From Perkinsus chesapeaki (taxonomy: Eukaryota > Perkinsozoa > Perkinsida > Perkinsidae): a stretch of 64,000 bases of DNA. The stretch spans positions 47,738 through 111,737 of the forward strand of contig JAAPAO010000038.1 of assembly GCA_013115145.1 (NCBI GenBank). Direction: 5' to 3'. Of the stretch, positions 31,006 through 43,308 are shown one piece after another; positions within the stretch are counted from its first letter, which is position 1; each line of letters opens with the position of its first letter. Below the pieces are notes generated by a model. It saw nothing but the letters and a program-made list of their open reading frames with translations, made no database searches and was not told where the DNA came from. The position numbers and the translations under genes were made by a program.

Positions 31006-32578
31006 GCGGGTAATAGTTACAGACGGTTACTGAGTAGACAGCTATTTCACATAACTAGCGACGTGTCGCTGTATAGCCGGTGACACAGCTCCTGTCTCCC
31101 ACAGGTGCCTCGGCAGAGTCGGACTCATTGCAGATGTTCCAATTGTAAGAAGGTCAGGTCGTCGACCATAGCTTCAATAGTAGATATATCAAAGCAGCTA
31201 CGAGCGACTAACGATTTCCATCGACCTCAGAAATTTGAATTCACACTACTGTATGGTATAACAGCGTGACACAACACGCTGTCTCCCTAGTTTCACCGTG
31301 TAACTTCCACGCATATCCGGGAGTTTTCCGCTTCCAGAAATAAAAGATGTCGTTCCCCAATTTCTCGATGAACTGTATGTATTCAGTTGAGCATTGCAAT
31401 GGGTAGATTTGCAAGCTCAAGAAGTGATATAATGCAGGCGTCAATACAGACGGGTCTTATATGGACCTTTTACTACCACTTCAACAACACGTCAAAGTTT
31501 CTCCCGAAAATTTTATAATAAGTACGTCAATCAACTGCCAATCAACTTTGACATCGCCGAGCCCCTCTGGTGGGTGCTTCAAAACGTGGGGACAGCAGCC
31601 GGAGTAGATTCAGGCCGTTTCTGTGACACAAAAAATGTCTCCCAGATAACATTACACGCTGTCTATTTCGAAGCCATCTCTGGTGAGCTCTATCCTATAC
31701 CTATTATTCAGGCAATTCACAAGTTTGCTGGCTGCCGAATATGGAACCTTAACATCCTTGCTGATCCAGTGGACCTAAACACAACGAGGACGATCGCAAT
31801 ACCTCGGAGCATTAAGGGCCTACCAAACAAGCCTCTGTAGAACTATCGCTGACATTCTCTGTCTCAGACTCCTCCGCTGGGCGTACAGCTACACCATAAC
31901 CGAGATAGTTACCTCTACCAGTTGTCGTGTAATCAGTAGCATGTGACGCAATAACCATCACCACAAAACCTTCCGTCTGAGACTAACACACGGAAAAGGT
32001 TTACAAGGAGACATTTCTTGAACATGAGGTTCTAAATGATGAAGTCCAAATCTAATCCTGTAGTCTCCAAATAAACTTAGGTTAATTTGGGAATTCTGCC
32101 ACGCGCAAGAATTTCGCTCGCCCATATGTCAGTAACTAGGCATGAAACGGTTATAATAATTTGAGTTTTAACTATGATATGCGTAACATATCCGAAAATG
32201 AGCCCTGAACTCGTTCCTGTTGTGGAATAATGATATTATTTCGAAATAATCTAACTTTACTTGGAGGACTGTATTAACGCCCGAGATGTATTATACTGTA
32301 TAGTACAACTATGCATACATGTCTGTATACGTATTATTTATCCCCATCTACTATTTATATAGCCCGACACAATGAAATAAAATATTTCCTATTTTTCCGA
32401 TTTCTCACTCAATATCGAGTATTATCGAGCAAAATTTCAAACATGAGTACTGCAACGAGAATCTAGCATTGTACACTGAATGCTCGAAACGGGTTTGAGA
32501 TGGTTTGAGAATCAACGCAGTAAGCTGTCTCAAGAACCTTCATCGGCTCCACGGCAATCTATCTCCTAGCGGGCCGCT
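31006..32578. other. Spacer with degenerate repeats and remnants
   Basis: 31170-31216 resembles the tandem repeat at 41487-41573, and 31255-31300 resembles 41620-41660. 31540-31680 carries a remnant (EPLWWVLQN, FCDTKNVSQIT) homologous to 28390-28510. 32100-32400 is AT-rich. No complete gene was seen. Confidence 0.35.
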
Positions 32579-32775
32579 TTAAGTCAGTATACCACTGCAG
32601 AGGTAAGATGAATCGGGGAACCTTACCGCCATAGTTTCCCATAATTTCCGCGCCGTCTGTGCTTGAAGTGGCCATACCCCCGTATTGAAGGCTTCCTCAG
32701 CGATCTCCGCTCGTGGTGCTCGACAAAGGACGATACTTATGTTGGATGAGCTCTTCGATGCCAATGACTCTGAAG
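32579..32775 (-). pseudogene. YTH-domain-like fragment
   Basis: One exon on the minus strand reads SKSSSNISIVLCRAPRAE and NTGVWPLQAQTARKLWETM, resembling the first half of a YTH (N6-methyladenosine reader) domain (KS...N..S...GVW). A possible acceptor (CTTCAG) precedes it and a donor follows, but the rest of the domain was not found. It is either an isolated relic or part of an unresolved gene. Confidence 0.25.
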
Positions 32776-33704
32776 TCCAGTCACTCGTAATTAGCTGCTC
32801 GCTTACCCAGCTCCCTAAACCGACTCGGGATTCCCACAGTTAGACTGGACTGGATGACCGATGAACAAGATGGCTGATGAGCGACTGACATTACCAAGAC
32901 TCAACAAGATACTGGATATCAGTATGTAGCGGAGCTGCGCCAGATACCAGCGTTAAAGGACCTCACCGTATTACATAACCACTATCAGCAAACAGAAGCG
33001 ACGAGCGTAAAATATTCGACGCTCATCATGCACGCGTCACAATAACGAATGAACTCGAATACATGGCACATAACATGGCGTGTCACGTAACGTGAGCTAA
33101 ATCGTTCGGAAAATCTTCCAGCCTGAAAGGTTTAGTTCATGCTGAGTGAATGAGCTTAAACTTCAGTGAAGTGAATGTTATCGTCGGTTTGAGCCCCCGA
33201 ATGTTTCAGGGTTCGCTTCTTCCTCTCTGACCGGTATGAAGCTTTGACCTAATGATCGTCTCTGTGATTTTCCTCTTCCCGCACTGTAGTGTTGAGGTTC
33301 TATGAGAATTGGCTCCCTCTGATTTCCACTACGAAGTAGGCTCGACTGTCATAGTGACTACACACTTTCATTCGAAATGTCACATTTCTCTATTTACCGA
33401 AACTGATGTGTGAAACACGATTATCGTGTCACGATATCAAAACTCCAAAGCCGGGAAGCTCTGTGATGACATTAACAACCTTGAAGCTACAGTAGCTTAG
33501 ATACCGAGTTTCAGACATATGACAACACTTTTGTACATGATCGATTACGAACCATGCCACAGTAATCACCAAAGGAGCACTCGAACACAACAGTGATTTT
33601 GAGAGGCTGGACACACAAATGCACTCAAAAGCGGCACTCCTTCGCAGATGGGATGGATCGGGCCTGAGAAGTAGATTCAACAATGCTATATGCGAATCAC
33701 TCAC
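32776..33704. other. Spacer, no gene assigned
   Basis: No supported exon. The minus-strand open frame at 33429-33785 may be the 3' end of FDXR read past its donor. Confidence 0.3.
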
Positions 33705-35896
33705 CATCCAATCATCAGACTCATCGATGATGTCTCCTTCACCGTGCAACATCTTCCAGTTTGAGATGTCCTCAATAACTAACACAACCGATCATTCGAC
33801 CGGAAATGATACGGCGAACCACCGGCAGTTGGAGAGTAATTATGCAACTCTCCGGTAGAGTGCTTGCTTCAGGCTCACTTCACCTCAGTGCGACTGAACC
33901 CTCACAGGAACGGTCGATATGCAGTTGCAGGATTACAAAAAATTAGGTTGAGCTGATTCGGTTGTAAGCTTAAAGCTGATTCGTTTTTCCTTTTACTCCA
34001 TCTAGACGCCCAACTTTACATATCTTCATATCCTCCCTCGACCGTCTTTATAAAATATTTTGGCACGAATTCTCCTCTAGCATTTTCATGTCATGAAATT
34101 CATGAATTGTAATAACCAAGTTCGAGCTATCCCGCTGAGATGCGTACTCTGCACTTTACACTAAAAAGTCAACATTCAATAAGAATCATGTAGACTTGAA
34201 AATTGAAAAGTCGGTTAAAAAGCTTGCAGCATCCCTGCATCGATCGCAATGCCAGAGATCGAATCACTGGAATGATTGATCGATAGACCATGGATGATTA
34301 ACTATTCCGACCAAGGCATCGGCTCGTAGACTCACCTGCATTGGCGGTCATCTGACTGCAAGGTATATTAGCTGCGATGATGCCCGTCGGCCCTCGCTTT
34401 GCCCACCCGGCCGCATAAATTCCCGATTCAACTCTGCCATGACCATCATGAAGAAAACCACCAGTTGCTGAGGCAAGGGGGGCGATCAACAAAGGCAATT
34501 CCACGAATCCTACTACGGTCTATTTTGAAGTTGTCCATTCCAGCCGTAGGAACAACTTTAAACCGTACAGCTTCGATCAGCATAGAGCAGGGAATCACCT
34601 ACAAAGGATACACTTATCATCACCGCTGCCGCCGCCAAGGGCCGAGCTCCACCTCAGCGCTGCCGTCCGGATGCTCAACTTGAAGTCCAGTGAGCTTTCC
34701 GTTTTCGCTTATGACCCGCTTTGGGTTGCTGTGAAATCGCAGTAGTATCTGGTCCAAGCCAAGTGCACGGGTCTACCTAAGATTCCTTTTTCACCTGGCG
34801 ACCTTTCCCTTCGGAGTTCGAGGCCATCTCCTCAATTAGATGTAAACCGCGCTTTTTGCCACGGTCGAGCTTCCAGGAATCTTTCCCCGTCAACTGAGTT
34901 TTCCTGTGAAATTTTTCATTTTAACTCCGCCCACCTCAGCCTCAATGCATCTGCTCGTCACTCCACCAATTCTTGTAATTTCACGAAGCTCCTTATTAGT
35001 GAATTTAGCCTCTGGATACCCCCTCCGACCAACCAGTGAGACCTGCGATGACCTATATCTTCGTTCGGCAACCGAGCATACCGTGCCATAGTCAACCGGT
35101 CGCTTCATCAGCCACTCCAATGCCTTCTGGTTCATCTCAGTGCCGATGAACTCCCGTGGCGATTTAGACAATATTCTGCCGACGTCAAGCCCAACATTCC
35201 CGTGACCGATTACAGCAACATCACAGACCTTACACCGAATGTGACCAACACGTTAATTTTTTTATAATTACTTTCTCGGCCTCCGGCAACTTTCCGATGA
35301 TGTCGGTGAAGTCGGGATGCCCATTATACCACGATACCTGTGCACACCAATCCAAGGGGGCCAACATGGCCGAGATGGTACAAAGTCGCGCGCCGAGAGA
35401 ATTCCTTTATCAACATCTTGACTGCCCGGAAGCTCCAGCCTGTTTGCCGCTTGCGCCCCAATAGCAACAACTATGCCATCATAATGCTCACGGAGCTCCG
35501 ATACCTACTGGCACTCTACGACGAATATTATTAGTAATATAACACCTTCGGTGATGCGGTGGAAAAAAGTCTAAAACGATCATGGTACTCATGCGCCACA
35601 GAGCGGAACTCATTTCGGACATTCTTCACTTCTGGGTGGTCCGGAGCCACGCCGAAGTTGACAAGACCAAACGGTTCCGATAATCTGATATATAAAAACT
35701 CAAAGATTCGTCGAGGTCGATTTGATGACCTTTCAAACATATCGATCCGGACCGAGTCGAGCTGGCGAAAGATGAATTTTGAGGTGTAGAAGGCGCCTGG
35801 ACCGGAGCCAAGGACCGCCAGACGGGGCGCTACTCGGGACAGAAGCGACCGTGACTGGTGAAGAAATCCATTTTGGACTGCTGCTGTAGTGGACAT
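33705..35896 (-). CDS. FDXR: Mitochondrial ferredoxin (adrenodoxin)-NADP+ reductase
   Basis: Transfers electrons from NADPH to mitochondrial ferredoxin for Fe-S cluster assembly (family knowledge). The ATG at 35896 begins a basic Ser/Arg-rich presequence, then the FAD motif LAVLGSGPGAFYT. It continues EPFGLVNFGVAPDHPEVKNV, ELREHYDGIVVAIGAQ, the NADP motif VAVIGHGNVGLDVGRIL, VSLVGRRGYPEAKFTNKELRE and AAGWAKRGPTGII. All match the family in order. At least eight GT-AG introns, many about 40-45 nt. The final exon (IEDISNWKMLHGEGDI, 33705-33785) is tentative, lying beyond an intron of about 550 nt; exons to 34336 are firm. Confidence 0.75.
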
Positions 35897-36532
35897 TGAC
35901 AAAACTCAAACTATTGAAACTACTATCCGATCACAACTGCCATCAACCTGTTCGCTGTATTCCGCAGTACCCGGAACCGAATCAAGGTGTGCGATATGCA
36001 GCATAAACCACACACGGTCAGTCTCGAGCACCTTGGAAACACCGTTATGAAAGTAGGCCTCTGGCGACTAGAGTCTGGCAACCTCCGTTGAACGTGAATA
36101 TATAATTACTAGTGCATCTTTCTATCTGCCAGGCCACCTGCAGCGAGGCTCGAAATATCGTATTTACGCATGCGTACAATTTCCTCGTGATACAACCCAG
36201 TTCTCGGCTCACGAAAAGGTCTATCCATAACCGTGGCTTATGTTCCTCTAGGATGCAATGCACCTCAGATCTACCACTACCAGTAAGCTCGTTACTGCCA
36301 ATACTCTCGACATAACAGTTATGTTGATCCTACAAAGTTCAGTGGTGGGAGATCCAATCTCAATATCACTGTAATACTGCCGCCCACTGATTACCCCCTC
36401 ATTACACTATCCTCCCTTCTCGTAGCTTCAGCTCCCAAGATAGACGATAAACAACTACTCGAAACTTTTTAATTTTGACAATATAATAATCACTAACTGT
36501 TTAATACTTTTCTCCAACTTTTGATACCTGTC
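35897..36532. other. Spacer, nothing recognised
   Basis: About 640 bp between divergent genes (FDXR minus, next gene plus). No convincing ORF or RNA gene; it presumably contains both promoters. Confidence 0.35.
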
Positions 36533-37440
36533 ATGGACACTGTCTTTCGAATCGAAATGTATCGAGTCAAGCACGCTCCTGCTCAGGACAGCAACGTCTA
36601 CCTCAGAATCTCCCTACACTACCAGCCTCCCAGCCTACCAAGACAGGTTGAATTAGCACAATCGAACTCAACAGGAGGCGATGCTAGCAGAAGTCCAGTC
36701 TGCTCTTCTGAGGTGTATCCAGCACTTTGAGCGGTACGATCAACACATACGAGGATAATGCGCATTCTCCTTTTAACACAGAGAGACCAGATGGTGCGAA
36801 ACCGTAGGACAGTGGCAGCAGCAGTCCTCTCAGGGACGGTAGCAGCAGCAATAACAGCAGGCTTGCTGAAAGGGATCGTTACCACGATCATACATCAACA
36901 ATATAGGTAATAAAACATTCGAGCAGGAGTATTAAAATAGTAGTCTCTGTGTGCCAAGAGACATCATAAGCAATAGCAGCAGCAGCGGGTTAAATTCACC
37001 ATATAGAACTTCAACAACAGCAGCAAGAGGAGCTGCCCTATCGGTCACCAATGGACACTTTACAGCCCAACCATGAGAGACTGCGGCCCTATTTGAGGGG
37101 CGAATCTCGGAGTGCCAACCGAAGCCGTCGTGCTGGTGCTATAAAGACGGCTTCTCTCTCTGACATACCGCTTACGCCGTTTAATCCAACTCTGATTGCG
37201 AGTTCGATTGCGCTTCGGTGTGATCGATACGTGTGGGCCAAAGGTGCAGCCTTCAGCGAATCCATCGGAGCCTACGCGACGGCCGCAGCAGAGGTAGCTA
37301 ATCAACCTCGATTAGTATCTTTCAACCTAGTAGTAGCCTTACGTCTTGGTGAACTGCAGATATCTTCCACCTGCGACTTCAAGGTCCTCTTCACATCCTT
37401 GAGGATGATAACAACACTCATTGCTAGTGTTATTAGATAA
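36533..37440 (+). CDS. Putative membrane protein, unknown function
   Basis: The ATG at 36533 starts an exon ending SPVCSSE. A 69-nt GT-AG intron leads to an exon with a likely membrane helix (RRTVAAAVLSGTVAAAITAG). After an unresolved intron, a Gln-rich start runs into LQPNHERLRPYLRGESRS, a second Ala-rich hydrophobic region (VWAKGAAFSESIGAYATAAA) and a TAA at 37438. A GT-AG option at 37294-37330 contains AGTATCTT, but the unspliced frame is also open. No family was recognised. Confidence 0.4.
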
Positions 37441-38988
37441 TCGAAAAATTGCACCGCAGCGATCCTGAAAAAACCGCGCTTCAACCTAAGATTCCCCTGT
37501 TTCTACACATGGTCTCTCCTTCTGCCATTCTTGTCGAAGGCATGGAGAGATAGCTGCGTTGAGGTTACTACTGGTCAGACTCAACGCCAGGAGCCCGCCC
37601 CAGCGACCAGTAGAAAGGAAACTAATAATACATAAAGTAATGACAACTATTCACCTTTACCGTCCAATCCTAGCAATGACTTCCTGGGGTAGCTCCGGCA
37701 ATTGCGGCTGCCCCTTTGGCCTTCGTATAGGATCTTTTATGGACATTATTAGCACTTAAATAGTAACAAATGGGTTTAGGTACAAGACCTAAGTGTGGTA
37801 AAACATAACATCAACCGCCTCTGAGGCTTTTTAGTGAGAAGTGCCTTTGCAAAATACGAGAACCGCTAATATGAGCTCTAGTCGGACTTTCCACCAATGC
37901 ATCAAGAATACCGCGTTCACTTTGTACAGTTTAAACTCGATAAAGTTGTCGATTAAATGTAGTAGCCCCAGACAAACAAGTCCTTAAATAAATGGTGAAC
38001 AATATACCTTGTATATTATTATCTACTATAATCCTAGGCTATATAGTTTATTGGTATTATATCAATGAACTAATTATATGATATTATAAATGGTAATGAT
38101 GTAATGATGCTGCCAGTCAGAAGGCCCAACAATTCACTTTGGATTACTTTTCGGATGAAAATATTATTGGGCGCGCGCGATGATGATGAAATTCGACCAT
38201 CTTGTACCTCTTCCGTAGTCATACCGTTCCTACGGACAGGCTTCAATTCCAGGGAAGGGCAGATTCCTTGGTAATGAGAACTAATGTGCTCTGAAGGCTG
38301 TGTAATAAAACGGTAGAGCAGTAGCTGTCATGTCACACTATACCGACTCATGGAAGGCCTAATACGATTACCTCGATCGGGACAATGGCACGCAATGGCC
38401 TGGTCCACAGTGCATAAGCTTTCGTACCTCAAAGAAGCTCTCTCACTAGAGTTCGTAACAGACTTGGAGAAATAATGTATTGGTAGAAGCAGATTTGTTA
38501 AGTACGACCCATCGACAGAGTAGATTCGGTTACGAAATCTGTACCAACAGCATCACTGAAGAACGCGGAGGAACGAACAGAGATAGCACATCCCTCGCAG
38601 GAGTACGGCCAGTGATGCTCTTGTTACGTATGGTTTCCCAGAAGTTGATAAGCGACTTTAAGAACTCAAGTCAAACTTTGCCCTAATCTGAGCTCGGACG
38701 CGGCGCCAGTAACGCGCCACTGTTACGAACGAATACAGCAACGATTCCTGGGAGAAGGCAACCAGGCAGGTTTGGCAGACTTAACCATTCGATAATAAAT
38801 GAGGTTCTGGTACTGTCTATACCAGATACAAATGTATTTTGTTCGCTGTCAACTCATACGTTAATTATACAAGTTGTGCAGCACGCGTGCGCACAACAGG
38901 TTTGTGACGTGGTTTGTTATGCACGCATGCGTTGATAATGGTGTGCGTCGCCCCACCACTTACCCCCACTTTTCTAATACATCTAATC
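37441..38988. other. Non-coding spacer
   Basis: 1.5 kb. 37990-38110 is AT-rich. GGGCGCGCGCGATGATGATG lies near 38168. No exon supported. Confidence 0.35.
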
Positions 38989-39885
38989 ATGCATTGGCTC
39001 CGTCTCGACCACGGACTTGTAGTCTTTAGTGCTCTGACCTACGCGACGGCGTGCGAAGTAGGAATCTCGTTGTTTTGTCATCTGTTATACCTATTGTCAG
39101 AATGCCTGTCAAGACGTGTGCCTAACAGTCCCGGGGTGCCCCTCTGGCGGCTCACACTGCAAGGATTATCTCCCACCGCCGCATGTTTGCCAAGACCTGT
39201 ACTTGTTAACAATCGCCAGTTTGCTTTAACATGCTACTGTCAGTTTCATTGAGAAGACCAACATCCAAGGCGGCGCTGCGGTCTGCTCTCATCGATCTGG
39301 CAAATGCTCTGATGAGTACCCTCTCAGATGCCAAGATATCTCCCCCTGTAAGCCATCCCCATTCCTCATGCTTACAGGCCTCTCTCAGTTCATTCGCATT
39401 CTCCTCCAAAGTACCCAATCAAGGCGAAAAGCGTCTTGGAGCATCACGGCAGTAATAGTACTGCCAGCGGTACTTTCTACTACACACAGTATTCGGCCAA
39501 CAAAACGGTGATCGAGTATGAGATTACTGGCCTAGCCCCCCACACTGTCCATGGTATCCATATCCATGAGACTGCTGTGTTTACTCCTCGAGGGTGTGTG
39601 TCAGCTGGTGGGCACTACAATCCTTTCTATTACGAGCACGGTGGCCATGATGCCAATCTGAGGCACGTGGGTGACATGGGCAACGTGAAGGCTGACGGCA
39701 ATGGTGTTGCTCGCGGGTCCATCACAAGTAATCTGATCCAGCTTCACGGGCAGTTCTCAGTCATGCATCGCTCGTCTATGCTACACGCCGATGAAGATGA
39801 CCTTGGCCAAGGTGGTTTCCCTGACTCAAAGACAACTGGTCATGCCGGTGCTCGCCTGGCCTGCGGGGAGATTTTGCCCGCTTAA
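38989..39885 (+). CDS. Secreted Cu/Zn superoxide dismutase fused to an array-type Cys module
   Basis: Exons 38989-39057, 39101-39204, 39244-39347 and 39389-39885 give about 257 residues. Exon 1 is a signal peptide (LRLDHGLVVFSALTYATA). Exons 2-3 encode ACQDVCLTVPGCPSGGSHC and SGKCSDEYPLRCQDISP, the same two Cys modules and intron phases as the 15-20 kb array. Exon 4 is a Cu/Zn SOD domain: HGIHIHE (Cu ligands), GGHYNPF and HGGHDANLRHVGDMGN (Zn ligands), LHADEDDLGQGG (fourth Cu His) and GHAGARLACG (active-site Arg). All ligands are kept. It would detoxify superoxide outside the cell or in secretory compartments. Confidence 0.8.
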
Positions 39886-42276
39886 CGAAGACCTTTGTAT
39901 GGGTTACAGCCTAAAGGTGTAGGCTAGCTACTAATGTATTTTTTAAGTAGCGTGCAGGATAGTTTGGTATTAGCACTAGACTCTCCAGCTTATCGCTAGT
40001 TGTTGCTTCTCTTGCCGCCTTTCCCATCAGATCGGCTTCTGTTGATTCCTTCGTGTTGAGTTTCATAGTCAAAGTCTAGTTCCCCGCCCATCTGTCGCTA
40101 GCAAAGATTGCGGTATCACAGTACTACCCCGTGGAAGTCACCAGTGAGTCTAACCTGCAGAGCAAGTCCTAACCTATTCTGCCCATCGAACCAGGCTTCA
40201 GCTTTGCACTAGTAACTTTGCCACACGGAACATACAGGCGATATGGTACCGCATAAGTGACCCGGAGGTCCGTCAGCAGCATCAGTATGTTCCTATCAGA
40301 GCATTTACGTCACGTAATCGCACGTGATGCAAGTTCGTACCCTCGCCTTGGTGACATGAACTAATGTCGGCATTGGACCATAAACTCACATGCGATCTGT
40401 CTTCCTGTTAAACAGGAAGGGCAAACAGGACCGGTTTGTCACAGTTATACTATTCACGCGGACCGAATAACCGGCCAGACTAGCGATGCAATAATAATTG
40501 ACTTCACGGCAGCAAAGTGCAGCAAGTTGCTCAACATGAAAAGCAGACGACGAAGCGTGAACAGGCTATCGGTAAGCATGAGTGAAGCTTGTACCTCGGA
40601 GGCCTCTCGCCATCCTTTTCGTTATGTAACGTATCTCGGATACTACGTGGGGTATATTTCTTAAGAAGGCGGCCTCCCGGAGGCCCTAGTAGGGACCATC
40701 GCAGATGAAATTACCGTGAGCTGACAGCGCTCACCAGTAACGAGTGGACTATTGCCCACTAGTCCACTGGCCACTAGCCCACCAGTGGGCAGTTAATGAG
40801 CCCGTTCAATGACTAAAGTAGTGGAGATGAGCCTGGAGCCCTTTCAACAGATCATTGTGCCCCTTCAACACTACAGCAGCTACAACCATGTGTACTTTTC
40901 TTCAACTATTTCAATAGCAAATGAACATTAATTGTTTAGAAGCTCGCGCGGATTCTCGCAAATATCACGATTTACCGCATGCGTATGGTTTAGGCACATT
41001 TCATCACATTTATCAGCGCCGCCCAGAGCTGCCTGTCGCCGCATGGTAGTGAAGTGAGTAGGTGGGTTTGGTTTACCGACAGAAGACTTTTGTCACCTGT
41101 TCACCCTAACACTTCGGATATTTTTTGGTTACTCACTTGGCAACAGCCGGCTGCTGCCCCAGACACTGCGAACTGAAGACACAAGTGGTTCGTAGGTGAA
41201 GGAATCGATACCGTAGAAGCTTGAGAAACCTAAATTGCTAATGAGTCAGAGGCCGAGTCTACTAACTGGATGCTAGGAATCTTACCAGATAAATTCTGAT
41301 GTCGATGATGAGGAAATAGCTCACGAAACGGTGGAGATTTGGATACATTTCTTATGTCCGAAACGGCGGGCTGTCTATACACATGGCTCGCTGTGCTTGG
41401 CCAACGCTCCCTTTCCATGCTTCATCATATTTCATTGAGGTGTACAGAATTCAGGTTCTTAAAAACGCAACCGTTCTCACAAGATAAGTCGATAGTAGAT
41501 GTGTCAAAGTAACAGTGAACCACTAACAATGTCGATAGTAGATGTGTCAAAGTAACAGTGAACCACTAACAATGTCGTGCTACCACTTCAACTTCCTCAA
41601 CTAACTACTAGCCCTACAAGTTGACACAACAAGCCGTCTCCACAGTTGCACGCTTGCACAAGAGTTGTCAACTTTCAAGGAATAAATAAACACACAGATC
41701 AGCTTAGCAGAGAACAAGGGATCTCGTCACAGAGGATCTGGTGTATTCACCTGTATCAATGATGCGACTTCTGCGACTTCTTCAAGCTTCAAACCTTCAA
41801 CTTATTAACCATAAGACTGGGTTGGGTTCTAGGGGACAGTTTATAGAACAAGACTAGATCGAGTGGGACACGGAGAAACGCGTATGTTGCGCAGGTTTTG
41901 CGCAGTTTTTTGTTCATCACTACTGACCAGGAGTTTGGCTCTGAAACTTTGAGGATAACTATGGGTCTCCCGTCTTAGCTTTCCCGGCTCGATCGCCAAC
42001 ATCAACTCACAGTGAGATTCTATTAGTTGAAGGCGACATCGAAAGCGGTGCGCCTGCGTGCGTGACCGAGAAGCGGGTTAGTCTGACTAATCCGACACCT
42101 AATTTAGTAAAATCCTGACTAATTCAGTCCGGATTCCACTTCGAAACATGTAGTGTGCCGAATGACAAATAGATATCATATATCCAACTTTTTGATTAAG
42201 CCGACTTCCTCCAGTTGTTCCTAATCCTCAAAAAATCACGAGTTTCCACGAATATGTTGCGCAGTGTGAACTACTC
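39886..42276. other. Long spacer with hairpins and a 43-bp tandem duplication
   Basis: No gene was supported. Inverted repeats cluster at 40390-40800: CTTCCTGT-TAA-ACAGGAAG, GGCCTC-CCG-GAGGCC and GCCCACT...AGTGGGC. 41487-41573 is a 43-bp unit repeated twice, related to 31170-31216. A minus-strand ORF at 41230-41418 has no recognised homology. Confidence 0.4.
41487..41573. repeat. 43-bp tandem duplication
   Basis: Two copies of a unit starting GTCGATAGTAGATGTGTCAA and ending CCACTAACAAT, adjacent and essentially identical. A diverged single copy occurs near 31170-31216 (CAATAGTAGATATATCAAAG), with similar downstream sequence (GACACAACA...TCTCC) in both places. Confidence 0.7.
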
Positions 42277-43308
42277 ATGAAGCCACTCTTCTACTCGACG
42301 ATCGCCGCTCTCTTGACATTATTGGCGGCCGCGGAGGTTACTCTTCGTGACTACGAGGACGGCGACAAGTACCCAGATGACATAATGGCTCACATATGCA
42401 AGCACAAGCAAGGAATTCCTTGTCATGTTGCAGTTAACTCCACCAAGGGCCCGCATGTAGGGAGGTGACATCTGAATACGACGGCCTGTTAACCGAGGCG
42501 TTTCTAGATCTAGTGTAACATATAAGGATCTCTTCAGTCGGTTGTTGGATACATCGTGATGGATATACCTTTTGTATTCGACGCAGATTTAGAAAGAGGT
42601 ATCAGGAAGAGCATGTGAGTTTCCCTGTCGTGTTATCTAGTCCTACTGAAGTCCTTCTGTGTGACATATCCCCATTTAGGAAATATCCTCAACAGAAGGG
42701 TAGCTTTGGCTACATAGAGTTGGTAAGCAGCGATATATTGTTGATGATATGTAGTCCCTGGTAGAATATTCATATCATTTCCAGGTTGAAGTTGACCAGG
42801 CTTCCCAAGGCTCTGGCATTGGAACCGCCCTACTAAAATACGCTCTTGAACGAGTAAGGCATCCTTATCTACTCTATCAGTATAATACTGATGTTTCCTC
42901 TGCGATTATTTCGCCCGCAGCAGCCCAATAGGAGAGGAAGCCTTCCCACGGATTATTTCCAGAATAAAACCGGAGCCTGTGGGTTAGATTAAGTCCAGCT
43001 AGGTTTAGTTCTGAGCATCTGCGAGTCAGCAGTCGCCTGAGTCCGGCGAATCGAGCCACTGGTGATCGTCGTCGCAGCTATTAATATGCTTTTACCAAAA
43101 GCCTTTTAGGGCGAAGCAACAGCAGGTACCTTGGCTATGGCCCTGCGCGTTTCACAAGATAACGTTCGCGCAATCCGATTATATGAGAAACTTCACTTTG
43201 TTAAAGTCATGAGTAAGGCGGAGTCCCCTGGCAAGTTCTCTTTGTGTTGGTCTCTTCAGGCGTCAGACTCCGTATGGACTTGTATGCCTACGATTATGGA
43301 CTTCATAA
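42277..43308 (+). CDS. GNAT-family N-acetyltransferase, possibly with a signal peptide
   Basis: GNAT core in order: VVGYIVMDIPF, FGYIELVEVDQASQGSGIGT (acetyl-CoA loop) and NVRAIRLYEKLHFVKV, a typical final strand-helix. Exons are joined by GT-AG introns at about 42614-42679, 42723-42783 and 42855-43109. With a 25-nt intron near 43233-43257 the C-terminus reads TPYGLVCLRLW to TAA 43306-43308. The first exon (42277) encodes a hydrophobic leader (KPLFYSTIAALLTLLAAAEV). If it truly belongs to this gene, the enzyme enters the secretory pathway. The junction between leader and core (42460-42545) is unresolved. Substrate unknown. Confidence 0.6.
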
